In this document: positions 27,101 through 42,214 of the stretch, piece after piece
Layout: each line of letters opens with the position of its first letter
Numbering within the stretch: the first letter of the stretch is position 1
DNA from: Orthonyx spaldingii
Lineage: Eukaryota > Chordata > Aves > Passeriformes > Orthonychidae
Direction: 5' to 3'
Assembly: GCA_013397795.1 (NCBI GenBank)
Contig: VZTJ01002466.1
Coordinates: forward strand, 2,233,637 to 2,297,636
Length of the DNA: 64,000 nucleotides
Translations under genes and position numbers: made by a program
Notes under the pieces: model-generated
Told to the model about the DNA's origin: nothing
The model's input: only the letters and a program-made list of their open reading frames with translations
Database searches by the model: none

Positions 27101-30100
27101 GATTGTTATGTTTGATTCTTCAAAAAACATCCCCCTTCTCTGTCTAACTGATGCCTACCTTGCAGGGCTGCAGATGTGTGGCAAGCAGAATCCTCTCTGA
27201 ACGCTAACAATCACCCTAGAATTATATTGGTTTTTTCAAGGTATCTTTTTGATCTAAAATAACTGTGAATATATCCAGCTCTTTGCCTAGAACAGATCCT
27301 TGCTCCCTTTTTGTTTGCCCTACGTGAAGGCTGAGCAGCTGGAGACAGCCCAAGAAATACCTGGATGGTACAGCACCTTCATGTCTGTAAGCATTCCTGG
27401 GGCACAGGCAGAGACACTCTGTCCCTGGCTGTCAGAACAGCCCATCAGGCTATGGGCAGGCAGTCATTACCTGAAGCCACAGTGGGACACCTCTGAATTA
27501 GGGCAGGAGCCTGTCCTAGACCTGGGATGGCCCTAGGAATGAAGAGACACAGAGCGGTGTAGCATGACTTCTATCCACATGGTGCCAGACATTTCTCTGT
27601 CTAAGCTGATGACCCCTTCAGTGTGCTGGGTCATGATTTTTTTTTTCTCTTGCAGCAAAATTCTTTCTCCTTTCAAATTTTGATGAAAGTTCCTGTGCTT
27701 TGATGTTAAACAACAGCGTGAACAGAAGATCCTGCTAAATAGGTTTCATCTTTGCTTAAAAGTTTCCATGTCTTTTCCTAAATGTCCCCCATTCCTGGTG
27801 TCAGAATTTTAGCTGTGACATGAGAAGTATCACACTTGCAGGTGCACCAGCATGCCAAGAATGGTATCTGGAGAGTAGTAATGTCCTATCTTCCACAGGA
27901 ACCATTCCCCCCGTTTCCTTCTCTTGAACTGCCCTGGCTCGCTTGCAATCAACATGTGGGGTCTCAGTGCTTCTAGTGCCTTTAAATGAGCTCATATCCT
28001 CCACCCCAGATCATTTCTTATTTCCTTCATGCACTACACTAACTTGTGCATCCCACAGCAAATTGATTTCAAGCTGTCCCAGCATCTCCTCACCGTCAGC
28101 AGATGGAGGGACAGCGATTTTCACAGAGGCTCTTGGAAATGCGGAACAGGGAGGTGGGCACCGAGGATATATGGAGCTTGTCACATCTGGTTAGCACATG
28201 CCTCAAGGCAGCTATCTATAGTTCAAAGAACTGGTGATGACAGCCAATAACCCTTTCCAGCACTGGAGTCACAGTTCTGCCTGTTGCAGTACAAAAATAT
28301 GGGTGCACTAAGCAGCTCATCCCTCAGACAGTGGGAAAAGTACAAATAGTGGATCAGGAAGAGGAAAAGGAGGGGAAAGAATGGCGCTGGTATGAGAAAA
28401 AGGAATAGAGAACCCTAGACAAGGAGAGAATATAGCTTCATGCAGGTTTTATAATTGGATTTTGAAGAAAAAGATGAGGGAGCAGAACTGTGAAGGGAGG
28501 CTGACTGGAATACAGCAGGGGAAGGACAGCATGCAGGGAACTTGCAGACAGCAAAGGGAAAATGGACAAAGAAAGGAGAAAAGGCTCCTTGGGGTATCAG
28601 GACCTTTTGCTGCTCAACTGACAAAGTGTTTGACCCTAAGGTTATTACTTTTTCCTGTTCTGCTGTTAGGCTCGTAAAACTATTTTGATGGGTAGCAGGC
28701 AGGTATTTTTCAGAAGCTTCTTCCTTTAATGACAGTGAGCTTGCATCCAAATCCAGCAATCCGAGTGCATGGTTTTATGCCAGGACATCAGCTAGCTCTC
28801 GTTTCACACATAATCTCATGCTATGTGACAGACAGTGTCATCTGCTGAAAAGGGTTACTGCAAAATGTGTCTTGCCATGAAGGATCTTGTGTTCACTTGG
28901 AGGGAGAAAGCAGCCTGTAGTTGATAAGCTTGCTGCCTTTCCAAGAGCAAAACACATTTTGTGGTGGCTGCATGTGGGGATACAGTCTAGAAGCTTTCTT
29001 ATGTTCAGCCTGCTAAAATCACCGTTTAAAAAAATAATATTAAAAATAAGATTAAAAGTAATTTTAACCATAATGTTTTAAAACTAGTTCAAAAGCAGCT
29101 GAAGATACTGGATAATCCTGTTTCTTAAGAGTACAAGTGAAGACCTTATAAAGGGGGATAGGTTTTCAAGAAGGAATGCTCAGCATTTTCTGGAAACCAT
29201 GTCCTTTTAAATTGCCATCTCAGTTACACTCAGACTGTTTCTGATCTTTTGTAAGAGGATGCGGAACCATCAAAGGAAGTTGCAGCCACTTGTGCACAAT
29301 AAAAATGTTACCTAATGAGCAGGAATATTGCAACCACCATTTTTTTCTTGCAAAATGAACTGGATATTCTTGTGGTTATTTTTTCTTTCCAAAACTTATA
29401 AACAGAGGTTATCCTACACATTCCCTTCTAATGAATAACTTCTCTCTTATTAAAAAAGCCTAAAGAATATTGTAGCTTTTTAACAATGAGAAAATTTGTC
29501 TCCTGTACGTGGAAGTTACTGAATGACTTTCTGCCTTCACCTTAAGTAAAGGCCTAAGAGGTTGATGACAGTACTTTCAACTCATGCTCTTGGTTGCATC
29601 ATTGAGGAGGAAACTCTGATGCCAAGGTCAGATATTTCTTTGATGTGTTCAACCCCACATCCTAACTTATTTGACACAGAAATGTGAAAATTTAGAAGTT
29701 TTATCACTGTGTATAGCATCAGCTATTTCAGGCAGTTAGTGTGACAAATAAACCTTGCTTCGCATTTCTCAAGGATTGTTTCAGACTCCTCCATGAACCA
29801 CTAACCCATCAGGAAGAAAGGATACAGTTCTTCTGGTTTGCTTTGTTGAATGCATGCAACTAAGGTGATGCAAAGGAGGTGGTGGGATATGTACCCTGAA
29901 TGAGGGAAACTGGGGAGAGAGAAGCTGGATCATAGCAGGAAGAAATAGGGGATGAGAGCAGTGGTAATGTGAGATTGCTTCAGCTCCTTGTGGAATTGCA
30001 GCCTGGTATCTTAGGATTTCACAGCCTTGCTGTAGTTTTCACTGGCAGTCTTAGAGCTTCCCTCTCTCCTCTGTGTGTAGCTTCTGCTTGTTGTGTTCCT

Positions 30101-33100
30101 CCTGCTTACCTCTGCCAAGGCAAAGTGTATGTGTCTGTATCAACACAGACTTTAGGATATTAGAAAAGAGTCTGTGTTCGCACACACATCCGTGCTTAAT
30201 GCAATGGTTCATCCAATTACTACAATTCTGTAAAAATAATGAAGGATTTTGAAGGCCTCTATTTGCATTGCCTAGATATTTTCGAAGGAATTAATAATTC
30301 TTGTAGTTAGTGTTGTCTTCTTTCAGAGAAGTGAGCTGCTTGAGCTAAAATCATGTTTCCTTTTATTGTTTTGGGTTAAAAGGTGAACAGAGTGTTTTGT
30401 TGAGTTTTACTACCTCGCACCTTTTGAATTACCAGTGATGCTTAAAGTTAACACTTTCTATCTGCTGAGGATTAGTGCAAGACTCGTGCAAATCTTAAAG
30501 CATGGACATACTGTTCAAATGAAGCTAGCTGGCATGTAGGTCTGTTGTTGGTTTGCAGCTTGAATATAACCCTCTGCCTTGACTCTTTAAACAATGTATA
30601 AGCTTTGGGAGACTAGAATATTTTGGGGCTACAAGGAAGAGAGGTCTTTGAATACTAAATTTATTTCAATATGACTGCACATCTAGCCATGTTGATCTAA
30701 AATATATGTTGACAAAACATTGGTTGAAAGCCTTTCCACACCTTTTTGCTGCTGTGACATCTGGTTTATTGCATGAGAAAACACATGTATTTCTGCTTGT
30801 CTTTACAGAAAATTTTGGCAGGGGTAGATGATCTGCAGCAAGTGAAGGCCCTAGAGATGCGAGTAGACACCAGAGAGATCAGCTTGGGGAACTTTGGTAA
30901 GAAAAGACTTTGTTTTCTGCTCACCATCTTGATTTTCCTTTTTTATGTCTTGACTGGGGTCTCACTAACCAACAGCCAGTGAAAAGTACTGTCCTTCCCA
31001 AGAGATCTTGAACCCGGATCTTTCTGGTGTACCTCACACTCCTTGATCTCTGTCTTCTTGTGTGAGGCTCTGAATACGACTGGAAACTCTGGCAATGGGA
31101 TGACTGACACGACTTCTGTCTAAAGCCAATTAGTTTGAACAGATTTTTCTTGTATGATATGCTAGGCCCTAAATGAGCATTTACTCTTGAGAGCTTGTCT
31201 CTAGCAAAACAGGAGCCAAAGGTCAGCTTCTCTCCACTGTGAGATTTCCCTGTGACTGAGGAATTGCTACTGGTATCAGGTGGCTTATGCTTCCAGCAGC
31301 CTGTCTTTGCACCCTGTATGGCCTCGCTGAGCTGTGCTGGAAAATGAGCTGGAGGCAGGCCCTGTAGATACATCATTCTGATGAGCCCCAAACAGCTCTA
31401 AGTCTTGTCATTCGTTTTTGTGTCATCATCACTGCACCAGGGAAGTGAGAAGCACCAAAGGAATTCCCTCTGTAGCAGAGTTAACACTGAGAATATAAAG
31501 CCTTCCTTTTCTTCCAGTACTGGCAGTCGTTTTCTGTCACGTGGATTCCTACCACAACCAAGTCCATCTTCTGCTACACTGAAGCTGAGTAACTACTTCT
31601 GGGTAATATTTTCTGTGCTAAAAAGGAGTCATGTCCCCAAAACTGTGTGCTGGTGTTCTCAGTCAGGTAGTTAATTTTTCATATGCAAATGACTATAATG
31701 TAACAGCTGATTAGCTTTAATGGGTTTTTTGATGTCTATTTGTCAAGAATGGTTAAGCAAGAACAGTGAAGGGGGCTTTTCTTTTGTATTATGTAGCCCC
31801 TTTGTATTGGTTATTCTGTTTATTTCATGAATAAGTCTCTTTCTCATAGGCACTTGATAATTTAAGGTAAATTACATCCATTCCTTTCAGAGATCATAAT
31901 CTATTCAATCATGTTTCCTCCAGTTGATAAGGAAATCTCATTATGCCATTTCTATAATGCTCAAAAGTGGTGCTCCCATTCCTATGCCATTTTACATTAG
32001 CTGTGACAGGCTAGCAAAATGCTTCACCTTCATCACTCTCTACTTCCCTTTCCATTACCGGAATAAATCCCTTTCTCCTCTCCATGGTTAGACTTTTTCA
32101 ACCTTTACAGAATACAAAATACAGTATGTCCATGATGCAAATAATTTCCATCTTGTTTATATCCCACTGTTCACATCAAGAGTTGGCCCGTGAGGGCCAT
32201 AAAATCCAGCACCTACAGGTCCCCATTGCCTTTGAGAATACAGAACATCAAGACCATTCTGAATTTCCTTCTGTTTTTTGTTTTAAGGTGCATTTCTGAG
32301 TTTCCTTCGTGTGAAAATCTCTTTGCAAATGTCAGCAGGTCGCTAAGGCAGCAAGTTTGCTTCAGTTTCTTTCCTTTTTTTTCACATGGCAGATGATTTT
32401 TAGGCACGTGTAGTAAGGCCTAAATTTTGAGGGTTTTTGCAGTGCAGTTTGCACTTGCACTGTGAATGGTGCAAGTAAGGCTGCTGCTGAAGGTGTTGGG
32501 CTCATTTCCTGCTCCCTGCTGGCTGCCTGCCCCTGCAACTGTGCTGCTGACCTGGTCTGTGGCCACAGGGGTCTAAGGAAAAGAGTACGGTAAGAACCAG
32601 ACCAGCTGGAATGACAGAAGTTCCAGTGTGACAGGATGTAAAGTCTTCCTCCTATTAGGACAGCAATAGGAGTATCCAGAGAGGTTTGGAGACTTCATCC
32701 TGGTAGGTTTTCAAGACCTGGCTGGGTGAAGACCTGAGCACCCTGGTCTGATCTCACAGACAGCCTGGCTCTGAGCAAGATGTTGGGCTTGAGACCTGCA
32801 GCTGTCCCCTCCAGCCTGGACTGCTCTGTAATTTGGTGTTTCTTTTGTATTTCCAACCTGGCTAATAAGCCTTCTTTATACACATATTAAACCACTTCAC
32901 CTTGCTCTCACTGCATTCTTTAGTTGTGGAAGGTGGGTAAGAGCATCTTTATCATCAGCAAATCGTTTGGATGATCAGTCCACACTCAGTAAACAATATT
33001 GTTTTGACTGGTTTTTTGTGTAAAGATAAAATAGGCCATGCAAACTTTTAAATGGCCAGGTGAAAGTGTTAAAAGCTACGAGACTGCACATAACTCCGAG

Positions 33101-36100
33101 TCACCTGGAACCTTGCAGCACTCAAATCCCAAATTTACACCACAGTTTCCACTTGAGAAACTTTTCAAGGTTCATAGCCAGTGTAACAGACTGTAACGCA
33201 AACACTCAGGGCCTAAAGATTTCTAGAGTGATTTAAAACTTGCTGCTTGATGTTTTTCTTGAGACCATCCCACTTTGGGATGTGCTAAACTTTAAACCAC
33301 TATCCTGTTAACCTTGCCCAGTTTGTCAAGTCTGCCTCTACAAAATGGCATGACATGGTGGAGAGGAAGAGTTACTTTTCTTAGGGATAAGGTGTGGGCT
33401 AAAACATGAAAAGAGTGATACTGAAATATTTTCGTGTGATCAGTTTTAAAATTAAGGAAAGGCTTCGTGCCAGAGCTTAAATCTGAATCTTTGCAGGGCT
33501 TGGGGTAATTGCTGAATTCTCTAGCTGTTTTCAGTGCACCTTGCTGAGTGACAGATGAAACACTGAACTCCCTGGCAAGTCTTGTATCCAGCTTTGCATA
33601 TCTTGGAGTTGATTTCTGTGCTCTTCAGCTGCATGTAGACCTCAGTTCATATTCAAACAGAGGGACTATTTCCTTTTCATTAACTTATCCTTTCACTTTT
33701 GATTGCTGACAGGTATAGAATTGGATTCACGACCAGCTCATAGAAATTCCTGTTGAAAATAATGGTGGGCTAGAGTCATTTAAGACACTACATAGTCCTC
33801 TTGTTTCTAAGTAATTTTAATAGCCACAAATCAAGTTACCCACAGTGCTGTTCACTGGTCCTTATTGAATTGTTGCCTGCTGGTGGCCAGACTAAGTTGA
33901 TTACGTGTCTGGAGACTGCCACTTCCCTTGCACGCGTTTTATCAAGGCAAAGCTCTGCCAAGGGTTCAGAAGTAGCCATGTGCTATTTCTCACACAGGGC
34001 CATCACCTCTCTTTCCTCTTGCCCTGTTTGTTGGCATTTCTGCTGCAGAGCCAGGACACCTTTGCTGGCAGCCAGTGTGGCAGCAGCAGGTGCTTGCACG
34101 GAGGCTGGAGGAGCGAGTCTGACCCAGGTGTTCCTGCCCAGGATGGTCTTGGCTTAGCTGGTATTGACAAACTCGCTGAGCAGGGCTTGGATGAGCCCCA
34201 CCGCAGGGCTTGGGCAGGGTGTCCAGGAGTCAGGAGTATATGCTGGGCCAGCCTGCTTATGTTAAACCCTGCACTAATGTGTTTTCTGTGAGATCCCCTT
34301 CTCAGGTAGTTCGACTGCCCCTACCTAGAGTTTGTCTGAAAGGGTTGTGGTCTCACCTCCAGTTGTATTGCCCAGTTCACTCCAGAAATGTGGGAAAAAA
34401 AAAAAAAGCGTGTGTAGAAATAGCATCAAAGTGATGTATCTTACTTGATCAAACACAGCTCAAGTGAACTAAATAGACTGTTTAATTTGCATAGCAGGTT
34501 GCTCTTGCTAGAAGAGTACAGCCTGTTTTCGTATGCCTGTTTGTATTGTAGGATCAACAAAGCACAGTGGTTGCCTGATGCCAATGCAAGCATTTGTCAG
34601 TAATTTCTTTTGTTTGTTTTTCACTAGTCCATATTCCAAAAGACACAAGAAGTCAAGCCACAATGATTTATTGTTAACAATAGAAATGTGATGCTACCTA
34701 AAGAATACTTTATAATGTAAACAAAAAGCATTAAAAATAGAAGTGTTGTAACTTGTAGAGTACAATAAAACCAGCATTTTGGCTGTTTTCTCTTTACTCC
34801 TAGTCAGTTTTCTAAATGTCACCTGCTGTACTAAGGCACCTTGGAAAGAGATCTGCATTGCTACCCTGCTTGTGAAGTGCAGCACTTGAGGCACTGTTGT
34901 TGAGTTTGTGTGTATGTGTGTATCACTTTTATTCACCTACCTTGCACTTTGATTTCTTTCCGCCCTTCATTCAGTTTTGTTCCACTGGTACAGTAGAATA
35001 GTTTAACACTAGTGCATTGTTGGTGGTTAGTAATTTCAGAGCCATGTAACAAAACCAGTCTTTAGTGAAAGGGAATCGTAGACAGATGAGATAACACTGC
35101 TTGTCATTCTGAATTCTCAGTCTTGTCCTGCAATCATCAGCATTTTTGTGGACCATTCTTGTTTTTAAAAATCGAAATGGTACAAAGGAAGGCAGTTTCA
35201 GGATAAGGAATATACTGCCTGTACTTCTAAAATTAGTATTAGAAGTTAATAGTGTTGTATTTTAGATTATTTTTATGTGTTAGTATCACGTGTCCTTGCT
35301 CTTAGGAAAGATGGTTCCATGAGGGAATTTTAAGCCATGAGGGTTAAAATTTAAAAGAATTGGAAATACACTGTTATGTTGGGATAAGTGTCTTGTCACC
35401 TTCATTTTACAATTTTCTTAATTTAATCTTCCAGCCTCTAATCTATTTATAAGGATTTATATATCTTTATAATATATCTATTATAAGGATAAGAACCAGC
35501 AAAATCAATGGGACAATGAATTCTTAGCACCAAAGAACCATTACATATCAATATGAAACATAAAGGAGGGAAGAACCTGCAGACTTGCAAAAATACATTG
35601 CAGAATATTGCTGGCAGAGTTTTGCACCACCACGCATTGTATACTTCTATTTCAAGCTAGTAAACCACACATTGAAGTGTAACTTCACAAGTTCCCAGGA
35701 ATAGATTGTGCCAAAATGCAAAAATATATCTGAGATGGAGGATCAAGTTACAATAATGAAATAAACAGATGTGAAAATTGCATTATCAGCCTGTCACTTG
35801 GCCTCTTTGAATCCTTTAATAGTCGCTTCTTTCCTGAACCAACCCTAAATGCGTTCAGTGGAAAGGTTTTTCTTGGGCAAGTCTCTCTGTTTCTCTTGAC
35901 TCCTCCTTCAAATCTTCTGCTTCGCACTAGTCCTTAAAACTCCTTTGCTTTGTAACGTTTTGCAACAGCCTTTCCTTGGTAACCCTTCTACCTCTCTGAA
36001 TCCATGACAAGGCTATTGCCCACTTTTGAGCTGGAACTGGAGAGGCTACTGCATCCCTCTCATTTTTTCCTTTAACACTTGGTGGGGTGTAATTTCATCT

Positions 36101-39100
36101 CTGTTCTTGTGAGAAACAGGGTAGAAATTTTTTGGAGTCTAGATTTACTTTTTTTTTGTGGGGAATTTCTTAGGGCATGATTTATATCTGAGGAAGTCTT
36201 TGCTCAGTAGCTAGTATGACTGCTGTGAGTAATTAACAGAGATCCTAATATTTCGATCCAAATTAGTTCATTGCCATATATACATATAAATGTATAAAAT
36301 TTGTTTGACATGAGAAAGCATACCCTGGAGGATGAGGATTTTGTGTTCTAATTTGTGCTGCAATTTTTCCGGATTATGGAAAACCATTGAAAAACAAGGC
36401 TAAAAAAATTTGCACAGTGTGTTTTGAATTTTTTGTATTTTCAAAAGTGCTTGCAAAGACATGAACTTAAATACTTGCAGTACAGCATGAAGATCAATAT
36501 GTGCATTATAATCACTCCAAAATGACATGAGATGTAGATAATGCATCTATTAAAACATGATTTATTAAAATGTTTTTGTCATAAGTGCTCTTGTTCTGTT
36601 TGGGGAATGACCAACATGACCTCCTTTGCTTGCTTTTGAGATCCCACTCCCCTTTCTTTTTTTTATCCTTTTCAAAGCACTGGAATGGTGTCCTTCTGGA
36701 CATTGGTAAATAACCCTTGCCAGACAGTGATTACTCAGAGAACTCATAAAAATATTTGCTGAGAACACATTTTAATGTTTCAGCAATGATCCAGTTTGTC
36801 TAAAATTGTTATTACTTCTACATGGTTGCATGTTATACTGGAGGATGCTCTGCAGCCTTGAGTAACCTCTGCTACTGGGAATGGGTAAACATTTGCTACT
36901 GTCAGTAAGAAATGGTTTCTGAGAGTTGAGCTTATGTCTAAATTATTCTGTAGCTCAGAGGGATTTGGTGTATGATTTTGGTTCAGAGATACCTTTAGAG
37001 TGAACCAAAAAGACAGATGTCTCTCAGAGACAGAAAAAAAGAAAAGCGTTAATAAAAGTAATAACAACAGAATACTGAGGGTTTTGTAAGTATGAAACTT
37101 GTACAATTCAATGGTAAACAATTGATCATATCCAGAAAATTAAAAGGACAAAGCAATGCTTTGCAAAATGTAGCATTTGGGGGACCTGTGAACTATAAAA
37201 GATGATATTGTGACATGGAACATTATGTGTTTGTTGTTTGACTCAAAGTTATATTTTGAAGAAGTGTTACTTGGCTGTGTATCCAGCAAGTCCATCATTA
37301 CTTGCCATTAAATAGGTCATGGAATGCTATACTCCAGAATATCCCTTAGCTCTGCAGAGTATCACTCAGCTAATAGTCAGTCAGGACAGGGAATCAGACC
37401 AAAGAAAACAGACACCCATCAAGCCAGTTTCTTTTGTTGTCTGTCTGGAAAGGTGCCATATCAGAATTTCCAGAGAGGAGTTCAAAAATTGTAGTTGGGT
37501 AGTCATGCAGACAATACGTATATGTTTCAAAAATGCAAAGGATGAAATATTTTTTGAGTGAAATAACCTCATTGACTTTCTTAGAAGAAGTCCAGCACAG
37601 GCCTTGCAGAAACAGCTAAGAAATGTGTGTAAAATTAGATGCTTCAACTTGTGATTGTCATAAATTTCCTTTAATCCCAGGTCTGCAAAGTGATTCTTTA
37701 TTCTGTTCCCACAGGTGTGCATCTGCCTAATCTGAGAGAACTGAAGTTGAACAATAGCTTGCTTGTGTCTGTGAGGTAAGAAATGAATGATTCTATGAAA
37801 TTAATGTAAAGAATAACAGCCCTCAGTTTTGTTTAAGTGATAAAAATCTTCATTTGTGCTGTTTTCATTCCTTCCATTTCTCCATGCTATGATAATGGAT
37901 TAGGTCATGAATATATGCTCCACTACCACATAAGTTTAAGGACAGGACCTGATCTGGAATAAATCAGTATAGCTGCAATGGTGCCAATGAATTAGCCCTA
38001 GTTTGCCACCAGGGAAGTTCCTGCTATGCTGAAGTCCATGGAAATTTGTTGTGCATTTGAAAGGAGCTAAGAAATCCCCTCTTATCTATGTCTAAGTGCT
38101 TGGATTTCAGAGTGTTTCAGCCTTTGGGCTTTTACTGTGCACAGTAGCCTGTTCTGTTCAGGTCAGACCAGTTCCTCAGCTGATGAAAATCACTTTGGGT
38201 TTATTGAAGTCAATGGAATCAGGTTTATGAGAACTGCTCTGAAGACTGCATGTCCCTGGCTTGCTGAGCAGCATGAAAACATCACGTTTTCTCCCAGACA
38301 GCTGGGAGGAGTTGGTTGGAAAGGCAGAAGTGAAAACCATCACAATGAAGAGGCAGAGCTGTCTTCTCTCTCCTGTGCTGATATCGGTATTACCGTTGCT
38401 AATTAATGCAAAGTGGAAAAATACAGTTCATATCAGAAAAGGGCTGTGTAAAAGGCCCTGTTTTAAACAGGACTGCTCTCTGGCTTTGTATGGCTGTCTG
38501 CTAAACTCGTGGGGGGAAAAGTAGTAGGTTTGCTAGTTCTTGTTAAAGAGAACATGTTCCCTCATAAGAAATGGCAATAAATTCTTCTTGGTCTCTCTAT
38601 AAAGTATCTAGTGAACTTCAGTTGTCACACTTTGATCTTATTTTCCCTTGCTCTGTTGATGAGATGAAGTTATCTGCAGTTTAAATTTTGTTTTCCCCAC
38701 CTTTTAATCCATGACATGTAAAAATGGTGATTCTGTATTGCTGCATTTATTTTAATAGCAACCGACCGTTGTCATAAGCATGAAATTGATCCATTATTGC
38801 AATGGAGGAGTAAGTAGTGAGGGAAAAAATTTTAAATTTTAATAATATTAAGAGATATTTTATTATATTAAAAAGAAAAAATTAGAAGTGTTTTTTAGTT
38901 TGGTCAAAAATCCATATTCTCTTAAAATGTGTTGATGGAAAATGTTTTGATCAGTTCCGTTGGTATTGACTATAAGAATGCAGTACAGGAAAACTAAACT
39001 GCTTGATTCATGGTTTTAGCAGGATTTTGCGCCTCTGCATTCTGAGACTCTTAATTTCTATCAGGAAGAGTTCTGGCAAACCATTTTCTTTGACCTGACA

Positions 39101-42100
39101 TCCTTGTGGGCAGGGAATTCTTGGTCTCAAGTTGAGTTTTGATATGATCTACTCTAATGTAAGTGTGTTTGGACTTGGATATCAAGTCTAATATTGTGAT
39201 GATTCCCAGGCACTCCAGCCCCAGGAGAAGCTGCCTGCTCCTCCGTCTGTGTGCTAATGAAATGCAATTGTCAGGGAATAGGTAAAGCAAGAAGAAGACT
39301 TTGTTAGCTCTCCCAGACGTTAATTCAGTCCATATAGTTGCAGCACTAGCTTACCTGTCATTGATAAACACCAATCATTTAAGGGCACATTCCATGCAGG
39401 CACAGCCTTGTACTTGAACTTTATTTTTGATTGTCTGCATCATGTCAGTTTAATGCCCATTAGAGCAACATTGCTGCCATAGCAGTAGTGATGCCTGCTA
39501 TACCTGATGTAACATAGCTGCTCCCATTCTAGAGGCTGCTGCCATTTACTCCCAAATTTAGAATCTTATTTCTGAATTAATCTTGTTGATATTTGAATTC
39601 TGTCCAAAAAGTGATTATTTTGTTTTATTCAACCAAACTCTTGCAAATGAGGCTCTTGAGGATGACAGAAAATTGAAAGTAATTCCCACAGATTTTGTCA
39701 GCTGTAAGGTCAGAATCATTGTGGTTGTAATTTGAAAATGGGCAGCCGTTAATGGGAAATGTCTTGTAAGGATCGAGTGAAAGATTGGTTTGTTTAGTGA
39801 AAGGAAGGTAAGGACAGAAAAGCAGAAAAAAGAAGGTGTTTTGTATATACTTGGGATGCTAAAAGCAGACATTCTTTTCATTCTATTTTATGCCATAAAA
39901 ACATATTCTGGTGAATCATTATGAACAAAAGACTGTCAGTGTGCATGCGTGAGTGGGTAATAAGATGGGAAACTTTGCATTTTGTCACTTTATTTTTGTT
40001 TCATTTTGTCTTGCAGAGTAGGATTACCTAATTATTTTAGAATGAAATGGAATTAAAACTTTTTTTCTTTTTTTCTTTTTTTTTTTTTTTAATTTTAAAA
40101 ATTGAAGAAGAATTGACTTGGTAGTAAAGAGGATATAGGGAGATGTCAAAATGAAGATTTATGATCCTGACTTTAGTTACTGATTTTTTTTGAGGCATTT
40201 AGTCCTGTCAGCCTCATATAGGGACTTAAGTTGTGAGAATGCTGAGGTGTTCACTGCCATGCACTGTTCAATGGAAATCGAAGGAGTCACGTTCTGGCAG
40301 TGAGGAATCAAGGTATTCTTGTATTACAGTTTTCTCTGGGAGAGCAAGGCTTGCTAGGTTAGTGGCTTTGGATACTGACTTCTCCTGCTAGTTCCTGAAG
40401 AAGTTCTGATTCCTTTGATGGGGAATGTGATTGAGCTACTTTAGTTGTAAATTCATCATCCCTCCCCAATCCTCCTAAAGCTTGCATTACTTTTGAATAC
40501 TCGAAACTTTGAAAGGATATCATTATCAACTATTTAATTTAATCCAAAAGGAAAATAATATCCAAGTTTATTTGCAGATAATCGATCTTGGTGGTTGAGT
40601 TTCCTTTTTGGCTGTTTCTGGGTTTTGGTTTTCTACTGGCCCTTTGCTAAAGGGAACAGCTCTAAAAAATCCGGTGTACTGTGAAATGAAAATAGTTCAT
40701 ATTGCTGTTAATTTTCTAAATCACAATAATTTTATTATGTCTTTGTTTGGTGACCTTCACCCAGTCTAGCAACCGAGACATTCTAGATTTATGAACTGAT
40801 AATTGAGAATGAAAAGTCAAGCCTATTCTGAAGAGCGCCTGTTAAAGCCTGCCTCTTTTTTTTTTTTTTTNNNNNNNNNNNNNNNNNTTTTTTTTTTTTG
40901 TGATGACCATGGTCTTCATCTTTGTAATGTTTCCAGTCAAAGAACTGTATTTCAAGGCAAATGAACTACTACTTGTGCTTTGGCATGTAGCCTATGTATT
41001 TTTTTTATCAGATTGCTTTTATTCTCAATTCAGGGATGAATGAAAAGATCTGTTTAAAAATGTTTAGATAGATATCTTTACGAAAGGGCTTTTAAATCAG
41101 ATAGGGGAGTCTTGGGACCTGGTTCCCATAAGTTTCTAGCAGAAGCTGTTTCAGCAGCTGAAGTTCATTTCCTCCCATTCAGCACTACACATTGTAGCCA
41201 GCAGAAGAGTGATCTACTCTCAGGGTTTCTCAAGCAACTGCTTCTGACAGAGAGAGGTTTATATATTTTAAGTGAGATGAAATGCAGAGACTGCAAAGTG
41301 TGGGGACAAAAGGGAGTGTGGAGGATATAGGGAAAGGAAAGCAAATTTTCTTCATCCAGATAGAGTTAGTATTTCGTTGCTGCAGTTTTTAATTGGTCTT
41401 GAACTATTGCAGAAGTATCCCTCAGAACAAGAGGGAAGTAATCCTGGTCTGTTTCAGTTGGTAAAATCATCAGGAGGTTCAAATGAACAAGATGCAGAGT
41501 ACATTCAAAATGAGCAATTCTTGTGCATTTATGAGCCTTAGGTTTTTGTTGGTTTGTTTTTGTTTTTGTTTTTTTTAACACCAGCTCCTGGAAACAAGAC
41601 TATCAACACAGGGGTTCTCTGTATTCACATTTTGAAATGTTTTGAGTCCTCTTGGCTGTGAAAAAAATAACTCAAAATATGAGTCAAGTGGTTTGAGTAA
41701 GGATTTTGCTGATCATTTTATGACCTTAAGAAACCAGAGCCAAACCAATTCTTTCTTAATTGAGGGTAAGGGCTCTAAAGTAATGTTTATAAGTATTTTT
41801 TGAGACCTGAATCAGGATCTTTAGGTATTTTAACTTAACAGTATAACTCCTTGGTTCTTATCCAACAAAGAATTTAAAGAAATGTAATATCTTGTGTTTC
41901 TAAAGCCACAAGAAGTTTGCCTTCAGTGGCATTGCTCACAAGCTGAAAATTAAGCATTGGTCCAATTGCTTTGCTGGATCTGGATCAAGTTACACCATCT
42001 TGTATGAGATTGAGCCATGGCACTGATCATCCCAAAATTTGATGTACTGCTGGTAGTGTGTCTACGCACCAACTATTTGTTGGATAGTTTTCCCCTCAAA

Positions 42101-42182
42101 CAGGAGGAACATGGGGCATCATTCGCCTAAATTTGCTTTTTTCCTTGGAATTTTTACTTATGCATTTTGTGTCTCTCTTTTT

Positions 42183-42214
<32 letters not shown>

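Larger units (their letters stand above)
21192..30808 (+). other. LRRC56: LRRC56 intron between coding exons 1 and 2 (9.6 kb)
   Basis: Bounded by GTGAGT and TTTACAG. Contains a T-run at about 23717-23730, a minus-strand CR1 remnant at 25000-25098, a 12-base tandem duplication at 26772-26795 and purine-rich DNA near 28345-28480. No further coding exon was recognised. Confidence 0.85.

Noticed and set aside
30921..31391. 156-codon open frame on the minus strand beside LRRC56 coding exon 2
   Set aside because: No recognisable domain, lies in an intron, and shows no sign of codon constraint.
36565..37121. Several open frames of about 60-110 codons on the minus strand
   Set aside because: They are in intronic AT-rich DNA, overlap one another in different frames and have no recognisable domain.
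42185..42214. Poly-T run as the tail of a minus-strand processed retrocopy
   Set aside because: No AATAAA on the minus strand close to the run and no gene-like frame to its right.
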